Notes under the pieces: model-generated
The model's input: only the letters and a program-made list of their open reading frames with translations
Databases searched by the model: none
Told to the model about the DNA's origin: nothing
Made by a program: the position numbers and the translations under genes
Shown here: positions 27,703-35,563 of the stretch, one piece after another
Layout: each line of letters starts with the position of its first letter
Numbering within the stretch: the stretch's first letter is position 1
NCBI RefSeq assembly: GCF_002563635.1
Contig: NZ_PDIZ01000001.1
Coordinates: 2,542,001 to 2,606,000 of the forward strand
Direction of reading: 5' to 3'
From: Bacillus sp. es.036
Lineage (GTDB): Bacteria; Bacillota; Bacilli; Bacillales; Guptibacillaceae
Length of the DNA stretch: 64,000 nt

Positions 27703-28554
27703 CTATTTCTCTAACCCTGCAATACCAAAGCCCCCGGCTCCAGAATGAGTCGATATCATACCGCCCGCTTGGATCCAACGTATATTCTGGAATCCATTTT
27801 CTTTGGCGACCTCATCCATCCGCTCCTTAATTTTTTCATCGAGTCCGATCGAATAAATAAAATAAAGCTGCTCTCTATCGATGTTGAATTCGTTTAAGTA
27901 ATCTCTCAAAAGTTTTTCACTAGCTCCACTCATTTTCCCGCGGTACTTCTTTGTAGACATCAGCTTTCCATCCTTCAACTCGATGCATGGTTTTATTTTC
28001 AACAGAGCTCCAATCAGGGAAGCCATATTGCTTACCCGTCCTCCCGCTTTAAGGAAATCAAGGCTGCCTGGGATGAAAGCGAGCCTTGATTTAGGAACGA
28101 TTGCCTCTATTTTTTCAACTAAGCGCTCCGGTTCCATGTCCGGTTCTTTTTGTAGAAACTTAGCTGCGTACAACACAATCGCAGCTAATCCTCCAGTAAC
28201 GTTCAATGCATCAATGAGAAAAATGTCTTCAAATTCTTCCGCAGCAATGACGGCATTTTGAAAAGAAGAAGAAGCTTTTGATGTATAACCAATATGTACA
28301 ATGATGCAATCTGGGAACTTCTCTCTTATAGTCGCAAAAAACTCTTGATACTCATGAGCATTTGTAGAGGTAGTAGAAGGGATTTTCTTCGTGCGTTCGT
28401 AATAGTCATAAATATCCTGGACCGGCAATGAACCGTCTAAATAATCCTTACCATCCATAATGATGTGCATGGGAACGACTTGAATATCGTACTTTTCAGC
28501 CAAGTCACCCGGTACGTCGGCGCCGCTTTCGGTCGATAAGATAATCCTTCGCAT
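27703..28554 (-). CDS. DegV-family fatty acid-binding protein
   Basis: A 283-residue protein that starts MRRIILSTESGADVPGDL and has the two-domain DegV pattern, with LDGSLPVQDIYDYYERTKKIPSTTSTNAHEY, HIGYTSKASSSFQNA and SGAGGFGIAG near the end. Family members hold a fatty acid and hand it to the FakA kinase. The partner kinase gene is not in this window. The ATG follows GGGGGAAATAGA. Confidence 0.88.
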   Translation of the reverse strand: MRRIILSTESGADVPGDLAEKYDIQVVPMHIIMDGKDYLDGSLPVQDIYDYYERTKKIPSTTSTNAHEYQEFFATIREKFPDCIIVHIGYTSKASSSFQNAVIAAEEFEDIFLIDALNVTGGLAAIVLYAAKFLQKEPDMEPERLVEKIEAIVPKSRLAFIPGSLDFLKAGGRVSNMASLIGALLKIKPCIELKDGKLMSTKKYRGKMSGASEKLLRDYLNEFNIDREQLYFIYSIGLDEKIKERMDEVAKENGFQNIRWIQAGGMISTHSGAGGFGIAGLEK

Positions 28555-28978
28555 TCTATTTCCCCCTTGGTTATTTTTAGGTCCGTCTACACTTTTCCTG
28601 CATTATGCTTTAACTATACAGGAGAAACCGTATTAGCATTGTGATAACTTTTATTTTCCGGACTATTAATGCACAATTTGGGGATTTGAATACGACTGCT
28701 AGTGTTGAGGATCTGTGATAACAGGCTTCTATTAACTAAATCTAAAACCACTAAAGTTATATAAAAAAGACCCGATCCTCAAAATGGAGTCAGACCCTTC
28801 TGTTATTCAGCTATAAAGAATCGTGAGGGAGATTTCAGTGATGCTTCGCCCATTCATTTTTTGATGACTTACCCAGCATTTCAATATGAAAATAACTCCC
28901 AAGCTTCTTTTCCACTGATTCTGCTCGATAACTTTTACTTTAATTTAAAAACCTAAGGTGATGGTCGCTTATCCTTTA
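28555..28978. other. Intergenic stretch, one weak hairpin
   Basis: No ORF with a ribosome site. A weak imperfect hairpin near 28,770-28,810 has an A tract on its left and could end transcripts on the minus strand. Confidence 0.4.
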
Positions 28979-29665
28979 CTATTTTAATGTTCCGATGTTT
29001 CCTTTACCATTGTCTACGGTTAAGGAGTAATCATCGTCTCTTACCGAAGCGTAAAAAATATGCTTTATATTTGAAACCCCAGCTGCTTTGATTTCTTTTA
29101 ATAACCATTCTTTATCTTTATGAATGAGTACTAAATTTCTATATTGTATTTTCCCCTCAATGACAACTGCAATAGGAAGACCACTATAATCAACATGACA
29201 ATTTAAAATTTTTGGTGTCACAGGCATGGACTCTTCCTTTGGAAGTACACTTATTTCTCCATTTGGTTCAAGAATAGCGTATTGAATATTGGTCACGTCA
29301 GCATAGCCTTTACTTCTTATACTTGATAATAGTTCTGACAAAGAAAAGCGACTTTTTTTCAGATTCATTTTAATTAACTTGCCATGCTTTATTAAAATCG
29401 TTGGTTCTCCAATTACAAATCGATTGAGGTGCTTGTAAAGACTTAATTTTGATAGTGATATATGTATGATAATGACAATCGCAATCCCAATTAATGCTTG
29501 AGTAATCCCTTCGACTTTGATTGCTTTAATCGCTATGGTTACAATAAAAAATAAGGCTGTTAAATCATGTGGGGTAAATTGAGCTAAGGCTGATTTCCCC
29601 ATAGATCTTATAACCACAATGGTTACTAAAAACAATATGAGTACTGTTCCGATAAACGAGAGCAT
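28979..29665 (-). CDS. DUF421 membrane protein (YetF-like)
   Basis: A 228-residue protein with three N-terminal membrane helices (about 1-72) and a cytoplasmic part with the DUF421 pattern (RFVIGEPTILIKHGKL, then LSELLSSIRSKGYADVTNIQYAILEPNGEISVLPK). Several such genes are found in spore formers. The ATG follows AGAGGTGTCTCT. The biochemical role is not known. Confidence 0.87.
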   Translation of the reverse strand: MLSFIGTVLILFLVTIVVIRSMGKSALAQFTPHDLTALFFIVTIAIKAIKVEGITQALIGIAIVIIIHISLSKLSLYKHLNRFVIGEPTILIKHGKLIKMNLKKSRFSLSELLSSIRSKGYADVTNIQYAILEPNGEISVLPKEESMPVTPKILNCHVDYSGLPIAVVIEGKIQYRNLVLIHKDKEWLLKEIKAAGVSNIKHIFYASVRDDDYSLTVDNGKGNIGTLK

Positions 29666-29726
29666 AGAGACACCTCTTTATATAAACCAGTTATTATAAA
29701 AGGAAACACATCAAATGATTCTACTA

Positions 29727-29918
29727 CTAAAAACACTTTGGGTTTAATACGTCACACTGTTCAATTATTTTTAATGTTAGCTTCCATATATCGTACATGT
29801 CTCTCATATTGTTACCATCTTTGTCCACAAACTTTCCATTGTGGACAAAGATTCCCTTTAAAAAAGTTCTCAGGATTATTTTAATGTTGCTTGGAAGACG
29901 TTTTCCTGAATTAGACAA
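29727..29918 (-). CDS. Small ORF of doubtful coding status
   Basis: A 63-codon reading frame with no recognised domain and no convincing ribosome site. It contains a perfect 12-pair hairpin (29,819-29,850). It may be a gene remnant; I list it only so that the stretch is described. Confidence 0.2.
   Translation of the reverse strand: MSNSGKRLPSNIKIILRTFLKGIFVHNGKFVDKDGNNMRDMYDIWKLTLKIIEQCDVLNPKCF
29819..29850. repeat. Perfect 12-pair inverted repeat
   Basis: CTTTGTCCACAA and TTGTGGACAAAG flank an 8-base loop. No T tract follows directly, so it is not an obvious terminator. Confidence 0.6.
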
Positions 29919-29933
29919 CGCTACATGGAAAAA

Positions 29934-29984
29934 GGTGCCTGAGCCTCGATACGCTACTAAACTAACGTATCGGGCTCAGGCACC
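29934..29984. repeat. Long inverted repeat, possible small repeat element
   Basis: The arms GGTGCCTGAGCCTCGATACG and CGTATCGGGCTCAGGCACC (about 19 pairs, one mismatch) flank a 12-base loop. GGTGCCTGA-type ends remind me of short dispersed palindromes in Bacillaceae. It lies 35 bases from the stop of the aldo/keto reductase gene and could also stop transcripts, although the T tract is weak. Confidence 0.5.
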
Positions 29985-30018
29985 GAATTCACACAAATGG
30001 TTCTTTATATAGTTATAT

Positions 30019-30954
30019 TTACCAGGGTAGCTTCGAATCCTTAATTTCTTCTGCCCAAATATCCTTTAACTCGTTGATTATTTCGATCGATAAGCTACCT
30101 TCTGATGCAGCTATATTCTGGTTGAATTGTTGAATATCTTTTGCTCCAGGAATAACGGTAGACACTTCTTGATAAGAAAGAATAAATTGCAGTGCTGCTT
30201 GTGCCATTGAAATATCATGTCCCAGAATACGTCGAACTTGTTCGGCTAACCTTCCTCTTCGTTCAATTTCTTCTGCACTCCATCTGCTTCTGATTCCGCT
30301 AAATCGACTAGTCCCATCATACTTTCCTGTCAGCCAGCCTGAATCGAGAGGCACCTTCGTAATCACGCCAACCCCTTGCTGTTCAGCTGATTGTATAGCA
30401 GCCGCTGGTTCTTGATGAAAGAGATTAAACATAACCTCAATAATCTGACTGTCCGTATTATTTAATAGTTCATCCATCTCTACTCCAGTATCTACCGAAG
30501 CTCCATATGCTCTGATCTTCCCTTGCTTCTTTAGTTTTTCCAGTACTTCAAACTGCGGGCTGTTTCCATTAAGAGTTGAGAAAGGCGGGTTATGAAGAAA
30601 TAGACTATCAAGATAATCTGTATGTAACCTTCGTAAACTATCTTCTACTGAGCTCATCAACTGTTCAGGTTCGAAGTTTTGTTCACCATTCGAATGATGC
30701 CCACATTTACTGCTAATGACCACCTGATCTCTTTTTCCTTCAAAAGCTTTTCCAAGCAATTCTTCACTTTTCCCAGCTCCATAGTTAGGAGCAGTATCAA
30801 AGAACGTACACCCGGAATCCATCGCGTTCCTCACTAAATGAATAGCTTCATCCTCGGTCATCTTTCCCCAGTCTTTTTCATTACCTAGTTGCCATGCTCC
30901 AAATCCAACCTCGGACACTTGTATTCCTGTATTTCCTAAGTTCCGTTGTTTCAT
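30019..30954 (-). CDS. Aldo/keto reductase
   Basis: A 311-residue NADPH-dependent carbonyl reductase with a TIM barrel. The tetrad is visible: the aspartate and tyrosine in FFDTAPNYGAG, the lysine in ISSKCGHH and the histidine in LFLHNPPF. The C-terminal cofactor region STVIPGAKD is present. I chose the ATG at 30954 because AGGAGG lies 10 bases before it; the ATG at 30978 would overlap that site. It is the last chromosomal gene before the element edge. Confidence 0.88.
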   Translation of the reverse strand: MKQRNLGNTGIQVSEVGFGAWQLGNEKDWGKMTEDEAIHLVRNAMDSGCTFFDTAPNYGAGKSEELLGKAFEGKRDQVVISSKCGHHSNGEQNFEPEQLMSSVEDSLRRLHTDYLDSLFLHNPPFSTLNGNSPQFEVLEKLKKQGKIRAYGASVDTGVEMDELLNNTDSQIIEVMFNLFHQEPAAAIQSAEQQGVGVITKVPLDSGWLTGKYDGTSRFSGIRSRWSAEEIERRGRLAEQVRRILGHDISMAQAALQFILSYQEVSTVIPGAKDIQQFNQNIAASEGSLSIEIINELKDIWAEEIKDSKLPW

Positions 30955-31130
30955 GAAATAGTTCCTCCTTCTTCTCATTCATACTTCTGTTGAAGGGTGA
31001 ATGTTTACTATAGGTTTTAGTAGGTCTAACAAATAGTATATCGTGTGTGAGTGATTTTCCTATAAGATTCTAAGTTACTATTTTAACAATAATTCCCTAA
31101 GTTAAGCTAATGAGGACTGTTAATGACCGT

Positions 31131-31178
31131 ATAAGAAAGAGCCTTCCATATGTTCACTTTGAACGATGAAAGGCCTCT
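31131..31178 (-). terminator. Terminator downstream of the tRNA fragment
   Basis: The stem AGAGCCTTCCAT / ATGAAAGGCCTCT (one bulge, one wobble) is followed by TTTCTTAT on the minus strand. It lies 34 bases past the 3' end of the tRNA copy, where a tRNA terminator belongs. Confidence 0.65.
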
Positions 31179-31211
31179 ATTATAGTGATTTTTCTTACAG
31201 AGTTTTATCGA

Positions 31212-31253
31212 TGGAGCATAGCGGGCTCGAACCGCTGACCTCTACACTGCCAG
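31212..31253 (-). other. Attachment site: 3' fragment of tRNA-Ala(GGC)
   Basis: On the minus strand the 42 bases begin with CTGGCAG, the anticodon loop with GGC. They continue with the 3' anticodon arm, the T arm (AGCGGTTCGAGCCCGCT) and the acceptor 3' strand ATGCTCC with discriminator A. This is exactly tRNA positions 32 to 73. The 5' half is absent: the bases to the right are unrelated. Such displaced 3' tRNA ends mark the chromosome junction of elements that integrate by tyrosine recombinases. Confidence 0.85.
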
Positions 31254-31354
31254 TCACAATTTCTTAATAGTATTGATAATGATAAGGATTGAAGACTCCC
31301 GGTATAACTGAATTTTATAAATTAGGTATATGATTAATTATGATTGTAAAAAGT

Positions 31355-31392
31355 AGTTGTTGACGTATTCGGTCAACAATTCGTCAACAACT
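31355..31392. repeat. Inverted repeat with three GTCAACAA copies near the element end
   Basis: AGTTGTTGACG (31355-31365) and CGTCAACAACT (31382-31392) are perfect complements. A further GGTCAACAA lies between them. Placed about 100 bases from the attachment site, these could be binding sites of an integrase or excisionase. Confidence 0.5.
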
Positions 31393-31423
31393 TTAATTAA
31401 TGAATGTTCTGCTATTACCATCT

Positions 31424-31584
31424 TGCTAAATTGCTAACTATGGGTGAAATGCCGCCCATAGTTTCTTCTAAATAAATAGAATATATGAAACTGCTAAACA
31501 ATTGGTGAATGAAGCTTTCGAGGGAATCGATTAAAATACCTTAACCTTTGAATGCTAAACACACATGAGTAATAGTATGCTAAA
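31424..31584. repeat. Five TGCTAA(A/C) direct repeats
   Basis: TGCTAAA or TGCTAAC occurs at 31424, 31432, 31492, 31553 and 31578, always in the same direction. Short repeats next to an attachment site are often arm-type recombinase sites. The motif is short, so chance is not excluded. Confidence 0.4.
31436..31464. terminator. Hairpin past the McrC-like gene
   Basis: AACTATGGG / CCCATAGTT with an 11-base loop, followed by TCTTC on the plus strand. It lies about 200 bases past the stop of the minus-strand operon and may be a transcription stop or part of the recombination region. Confidence 0.4.
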
Positions 31585-31659
31585 AAGTATGTTATTCAAT
31601 CATGGCTAGCATCAGCGTGTTATTATATTTTCCAGTCATTATGACTAAGGAAATCTCAT

Positions 31660-33513
31660 TTAAGAAGATAATTGTAGTATATTTCTCAACTCCTCTTCTC
31701 CAACTACGTAAGTACCTGTATCATCAAGCAATGGGTGTAATCTTAAATAGATAATGTTTTCATATCTTTTTTGAACATCACGGATTCCTTCACCTGCATA
31801 TAAACACACCACTCTATCAACACATGGGCGATGTCCAGCCTCAGGGAGAACGCAGAAATAACTATAATAACCTAATAATTGCTCCGTAGTCCGGTTTCTA
31901 TATTGATGGTTATAAATTGTTTTCAATTGACTAAATTTAGCATCCATCACTACTGAAGTATCAAATAATTGGCCATTATGTGTTTTAGTGAAGAAGTCAA
32001 TTTTAAGATCAGGTTTTTTCTTAGGATTGGGTGTATAAAAAAGTTCTCCTTTATCAAGAGCTTCTTGTTCTGTATGAGCATGATAATGGTCATACCATAT
32101 ATGAACAACTTTATTTTCACTTTCTAAAACAAATTTAGTTCCTTCTTGGATTTTATCTTCAAAATATAGATTTAAAACATCTTCATCTATACCTTCAATT
32201 AGTGAGTAACCGGAATCTCTAAGTATTTTAACTACTTTAAACAAACAAAAGTACTCATAAATTTGCCAAGTTGGTTTTAAAATAGGGGTTAATTGATTAT
32301 TTTCACCTTTATTTTCACGGATTCTTTTCAATTCTTCAAAAATAGAATCTACACGATAGTATTGATTCTTCTTCAAGAAAGGTTTTCTCATACCTCTTTC
32401 AACATTTTCTAAGAAGGTATTTTTCATAAAGTAAATTAACTTACTCTCCATTTTACTTAGAATATCTAACTTTCCTTTCAATATGGAGACTTTGGTTCTT
32501 GTATTATTCATATCTTTCTCAATCATTAACATTTGACTTTTGACATTTCTCTTTGTATATTCGCCTGGATCCCTCTTACTCATAAGAAATTCTTTTTCCT
32601 GATAAATACGATCATATTCCTCTTTCTGTTTCTTTAGTTTATTACTATAATTATTCAGATCACGCTTAATATAGGAGGCTACATTTAAGATGTCTCTTTT
32701 CCATATCAAAAGTATATTTTTTATCCACCGATTTTCCTTAGAATCATAATTTGTCATTTTTTTCTTATTTAGTTGGAAATTATTCTGGTGAATTCCTGCG
32801 TTCTTCTCCAAACCCTTATTTGATAGCGACCAACGGATACTTTTCTGATCAATTTTACCCGAACGAACCGAAGGCTTATACACCGATTCCATTCTTTCCT
32901 TAGGATTTTTCTCAATCGCTGTCATACAATACATAAACTCCTCATATACCTCAGCGATTTTCCTAGCATAATCGTAATACCAATACTTAGGTAGTACTGT
33001 TTCATCATTTTTTGAAAATGTCTTATTACTGTAAACAAAATCATAAATTATATCTTGAACCTGCTCATTCAGATAGTCGTGTATTTCTTTTACTTGTCTC
33101 TCGTTCAAATGATGAGGTAGGACATTAATCCCCCCCAGATATCTTTCACCTTTATAATAAACCTCCAGGAAATAGACCCCCATTCTCCATGGGAATTCCT
33201 CGTCATTTCCCCCTTGGTAAACCCATTCCTTATCTGTATCCCCTAATTTCAAGGAATGTTTTAATACGACTTGTTCATCCGATTCGTCGTACAAGTTCGT
33301 TTGAACACTGCAATACGATTGTGGATCATACATTACTTCTTCTTCAACATAAAACTGAAGACCAATAATGGAGTTCTCTTTTAAAATGGGAAAGTTAGAA
33401 ACCTCCATATCCTCTTCACTCTTCCACAACTCCTTCACTTCATACTTGCGCTCAAACCGATCCTCGAAATAACAAGAAAACGGCATTTTTTTATCTTTAT
33501 AACGTGTAACCAT
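31660..33513 (-). CDS. McrC-like protein with DUF2357 and PD-(D/E)XK nuclease domain
   Basis: A 617-residue protein, last gene of a three-gene operon. The N-terminal half (about 1-230) fits the DUF2357-type region of McrC-like proteins. A charged helical stretch follows (about 285-360). The C-terminal part (about 385-617) has a nuclease core with PDLKIDFF (aspartate near 502), VVMDAKF (DAK at 524-526) and a downstream TTEQLLGYYSY helix, the pattern of the DUF524/PD-(D/E)XK superfamily. Its start overlaps the McrB-like gene by 17 bases. In McrBC the GTPase moves on DNA and the McrC subunit cuts; I infer the same division here. No experimental role is known to me for this version. Confidence 0.8.
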   Translation of the reverse strand: MVTRYKDKKMPFSCYFEDRFERKYEVKELWKSEEDMEVSNFPILKENSIIGLQFYVEEEVMYDPQSYCSVQTNLYDESDEQVVLKHSLKLGDTDKEWVYQGGNDEEFPWRMGVYFLEVYYKGERYLGGINVLPHHLNERQVKEIHDYLNEQVQDIIYDFVYSNKTFSKNDETVLPKYWYYDYARKIAEVYEEFMYCMTAIEKNPKERMESVYKPSVRSGKIDQKSIRWSLSNKGLEKNAGIHQNNFQLNKKKMTNYDSKENRWIKNILLIWKRDILNVASYIKRDLNNYSNKLKKQKEEYDRIYQEKEFLMSKRDPGEYTKRNVKSQMLMIEKDMNNTRTKVSILKGKLDILSKMESKLIYFMKNTFLENVERGMRKPFLKKNQYYRVDSIFEELKRIRENKGENNQLTPILKPTWQIYEYFCLFKVVKILRDSGYSLIEGIDEDVLNLYFEDKIQEGTKFVLESENKVVHIWYDHYHAHTEQEALDKGELFYTPNPKKKPDLKIDFFTKTHNGQLFDTSVVMDAKFSQLKTIYNHQYRNRTTEQLLGYYSYFCVLPEAGHRPCVDRVVCLYAGEGIRDVQKRYENIIYLRLHPLLDDTGTYVVGEEELRNILQLSS

Positions 33514-35563
33514 TTCTCATCAACTCTTTCGCTTTTTGCTCCAGATAAGCAATAGATTTCTCGCAATTTTGACGCTCTTCACTAGTGAGCACAATACTTA
33601 TCCTTCCATCTGAGTACCCATTTTCTTCATCATACCGACCTACCAGTTTCTCAATTTGTTCTCTGTGACCTCTAATTTTTGATAAAATACGCTGTTTGAT
33701 TTGGTAATCAAAAGCTGTGCCTCTAGATAGAAATGGAACACCATTTTCATCATTAGGGATATTCTCTAGATAATGACCGATTTGCTCTGCAATTCTGAAG
33801 GATACCCCTGTTTGAGAATCAAAGTTACTCATTTCCTCATGAAGTTTATCTAAGATAGATAATTCTCGTTCCTCCAAGGAGGCTAGTCGTTTCCCAGTAT
33901 TAACAACCCATCCGTTATAATTGTCAGCAGTAATTTCAGCATCGGGATTTTTTATTTCATTCTTTTCTTGATTTGCATAATCATTAGGATTTTCGATATT
34001 TTCGTTTGTTTCGTGTTTATAAGCATCGGCAAATGTCGCCTTTTCCAAAATGATCACATTACTACGATCCAACATACGATTTGAGAAATCTCTTGTGGTT
34101 TCATCGAAGTTTGCTGTACCTACAAAAAGTATATTGTTTTTAATTAAAATTCCATCCCTTAGATGTTCTTGAACACACATAGTGCTTTTATTAAATAATC
34201 GCAAACGTTTCTGTTCACTCTCAAGTTCCAGTATTGATAAGAAGTCACTGAAATAATGCTCTACCTGTCCTAAGTTCATCTCATCGAACACAACCATATG
34301 CATTACTTCTGGCCTTTTACTTGCTTCGTACATAAAGGAAACCAAGCCTACATCGCTTTCAGTGTAAACTCCTGTCTGAGGGTTTAAAAACCCTAACAAA
34401 TCACTAGGTTCAGTATAAGAAGGTTTTACTGGAACAAACAACAAATTATCTCCTTCTACCATCTTCATTGCTTCTGCATATAACATTGCCAACTGTGTTT
34501 TTCCAGTACCACTCATTCCTCCCAGAATAGTAAAGTTCGATGTCTTTAAAGATGTATGGAAGTTATAAAGGTCTTCAAGAGAGTACCTTAATTTTCTCTT
34601 ACGTGCTAAATAATCCAGTCGAAGAATAAAGTCGCCCTCTGTCACCGTCTCTTTGAATTCTTTTTCATCTAGGTCCTCTGGATTTACATTGCCCCTTTCA
34701 TTCTGTGCATTCTCTTCCTTCTCCTCTTTACTCGACTCCGCTTTCTTCCTCTCTTCTATTTCTTGAATTGAAATTCCCTCATCGTTAATCAGATCGATCC
34801 AACTTAACCTATTATCATTCGAAGTAAAAGCAATTTCTTTATGAACCATTCTCATATTCCGTTCATAATCCTCAGGAATTTCTATTCGCATAACTTGTTC
34901 TGGCTTTCTACAAATATACATATTGGAATTGACTGCATATTTTTCTAAAACAGATTCATCCGGGATTTGATAGATATATCCATCACATATGATGAACTCT
35001 GGAACTTCCAACGCATGATTATAACAACTAAGCTCTACAGGCTTCTCGTCCAACAACTTTCTTTCAAAACGTGTAGAAGGAACGGAGTTACTTAAAACAG
35101 GGACAGGAAGAAAGTCTTGATTCATCTCATCTGCTGATTCCATCTTTTCTACCAATAGGATCTCAAAATTATAGTGGTATCGCTCTTTTTTTATTTCATA
35201 ATTTAGTACAGGTTTAAATAAAATCAACTTACCTCTAAAGTGTTCTCTTAGAAACTCTACTCGATTTTCTCCATCGAAATATCCAATTCTTTCTAGATAT
35301 CGCTTATTTTTATTGTCGAAGGAAATGTAAACTTCGTCTTTGTCTTTTCCTAATAATCGTCTTAGCAACTCTGGCTCCCTAGATAAGGCAGTAAGGTAAA
35401 ATACCACCCTGTCCTCTCCGTCCTTATGATAGGCTACAGCTTTGTCTAGTTCAGCACCGAGTCGAGGTAACGGACCATCGTCAGCAAGCCTTCCTAATAT
35501 GTAACATTCCTCAATTTTTTGTCTATCCTCTTTACTAATCTCTTGATCTACGAATCCATTCAT
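33497..35563 (-). CDS. McrB-like AAA+ GTPase/ATPase
   Basis: A protein of about 688 residues. Residues 1-310 form a large N-terminal region without a recognised reader domain, ending in an acidic, lysine/glutamate-rich linker (270-310). The AAA+ module has Walker A GGMSGTGKT (349-357), Walker B MVVFDEMN (424-431) and GTANFDETT with RMLDRSNVI (483-504), which corresponds to the McrB-type nucleotide-recognition region. I chose the ATG at 35563, which overlaps the upstream stop as TGATG; a TTG one codon earlier is possible. It should work as the motor of the McrC-like nuclease. Confidence 0.85.
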   Translation of the reverse strand: MNGFVDQEISKEDRQKIEECYILGRLADDGPLPRLGAELDKAVAYHKDGEDRVVFYLTALSREPELLRRLLGKDKDEVYISFDNKNKRYLERIGYFDGENRVEFLREHFRGKLILFKPVLNYEIKKERYHYNFEILLVEKMESADEMNQDFLPVPVLSNSVPSTRFERKLLDEKPVELSCYNHALEVPEFIICDGYIYQIPDESVLEKYAVNSNMYICRKPEQVMRIEIPEDYERNMRMVHKEIAFTSNDNRLSWIDLINDEGISIQEIEERKKAESSKEEKEENAQNERGNVNPEDLDEKEFKETVTEGDFILRLDYLARKRKLRYSLEDLYNFHTSLKTSNFTILGGMSGTGKTQLAMLYAEAMKMVEGDNLLFVPVKPSYTEPSDLLGFLNPQTGVYTESDVGLVSFMYEASKRPEVMHMVVFDEMNLGQVEHYFSDFLSILELESEQKRLRLFNKSTMCVQEHLRDGILIKNNILFVGTANFDETTRDFSNRMLDRSNVIILEKATFADAYKHETNENIENPNDYANQEKNEIKNPDAEITADNYNGWVVNTGKRLASLEERELSILDKLHEEMSNFDSQTGVSFRIAEQIGHYLENIPNDENGVPFLSRGTAFDYQIKQRILSKIRGHREQIEKLVGRYDEENGYSDGRISIVLTSEERQNCEKSIAYLEQKAKELMRNGYTL

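Noticed and set aside
31200-31260. A complete tRNA gene at the element edge
   Set aside because: Only positions 32-73 are present; no D arm or 5' acceptor strand is found to the right, so it is not a functional tRNA.
31424-31584. A CRISPR array from the repeated TGCTAAA
   Set aside because: The repeats are seven bases long with irregular spacing and no conserved spacer length.
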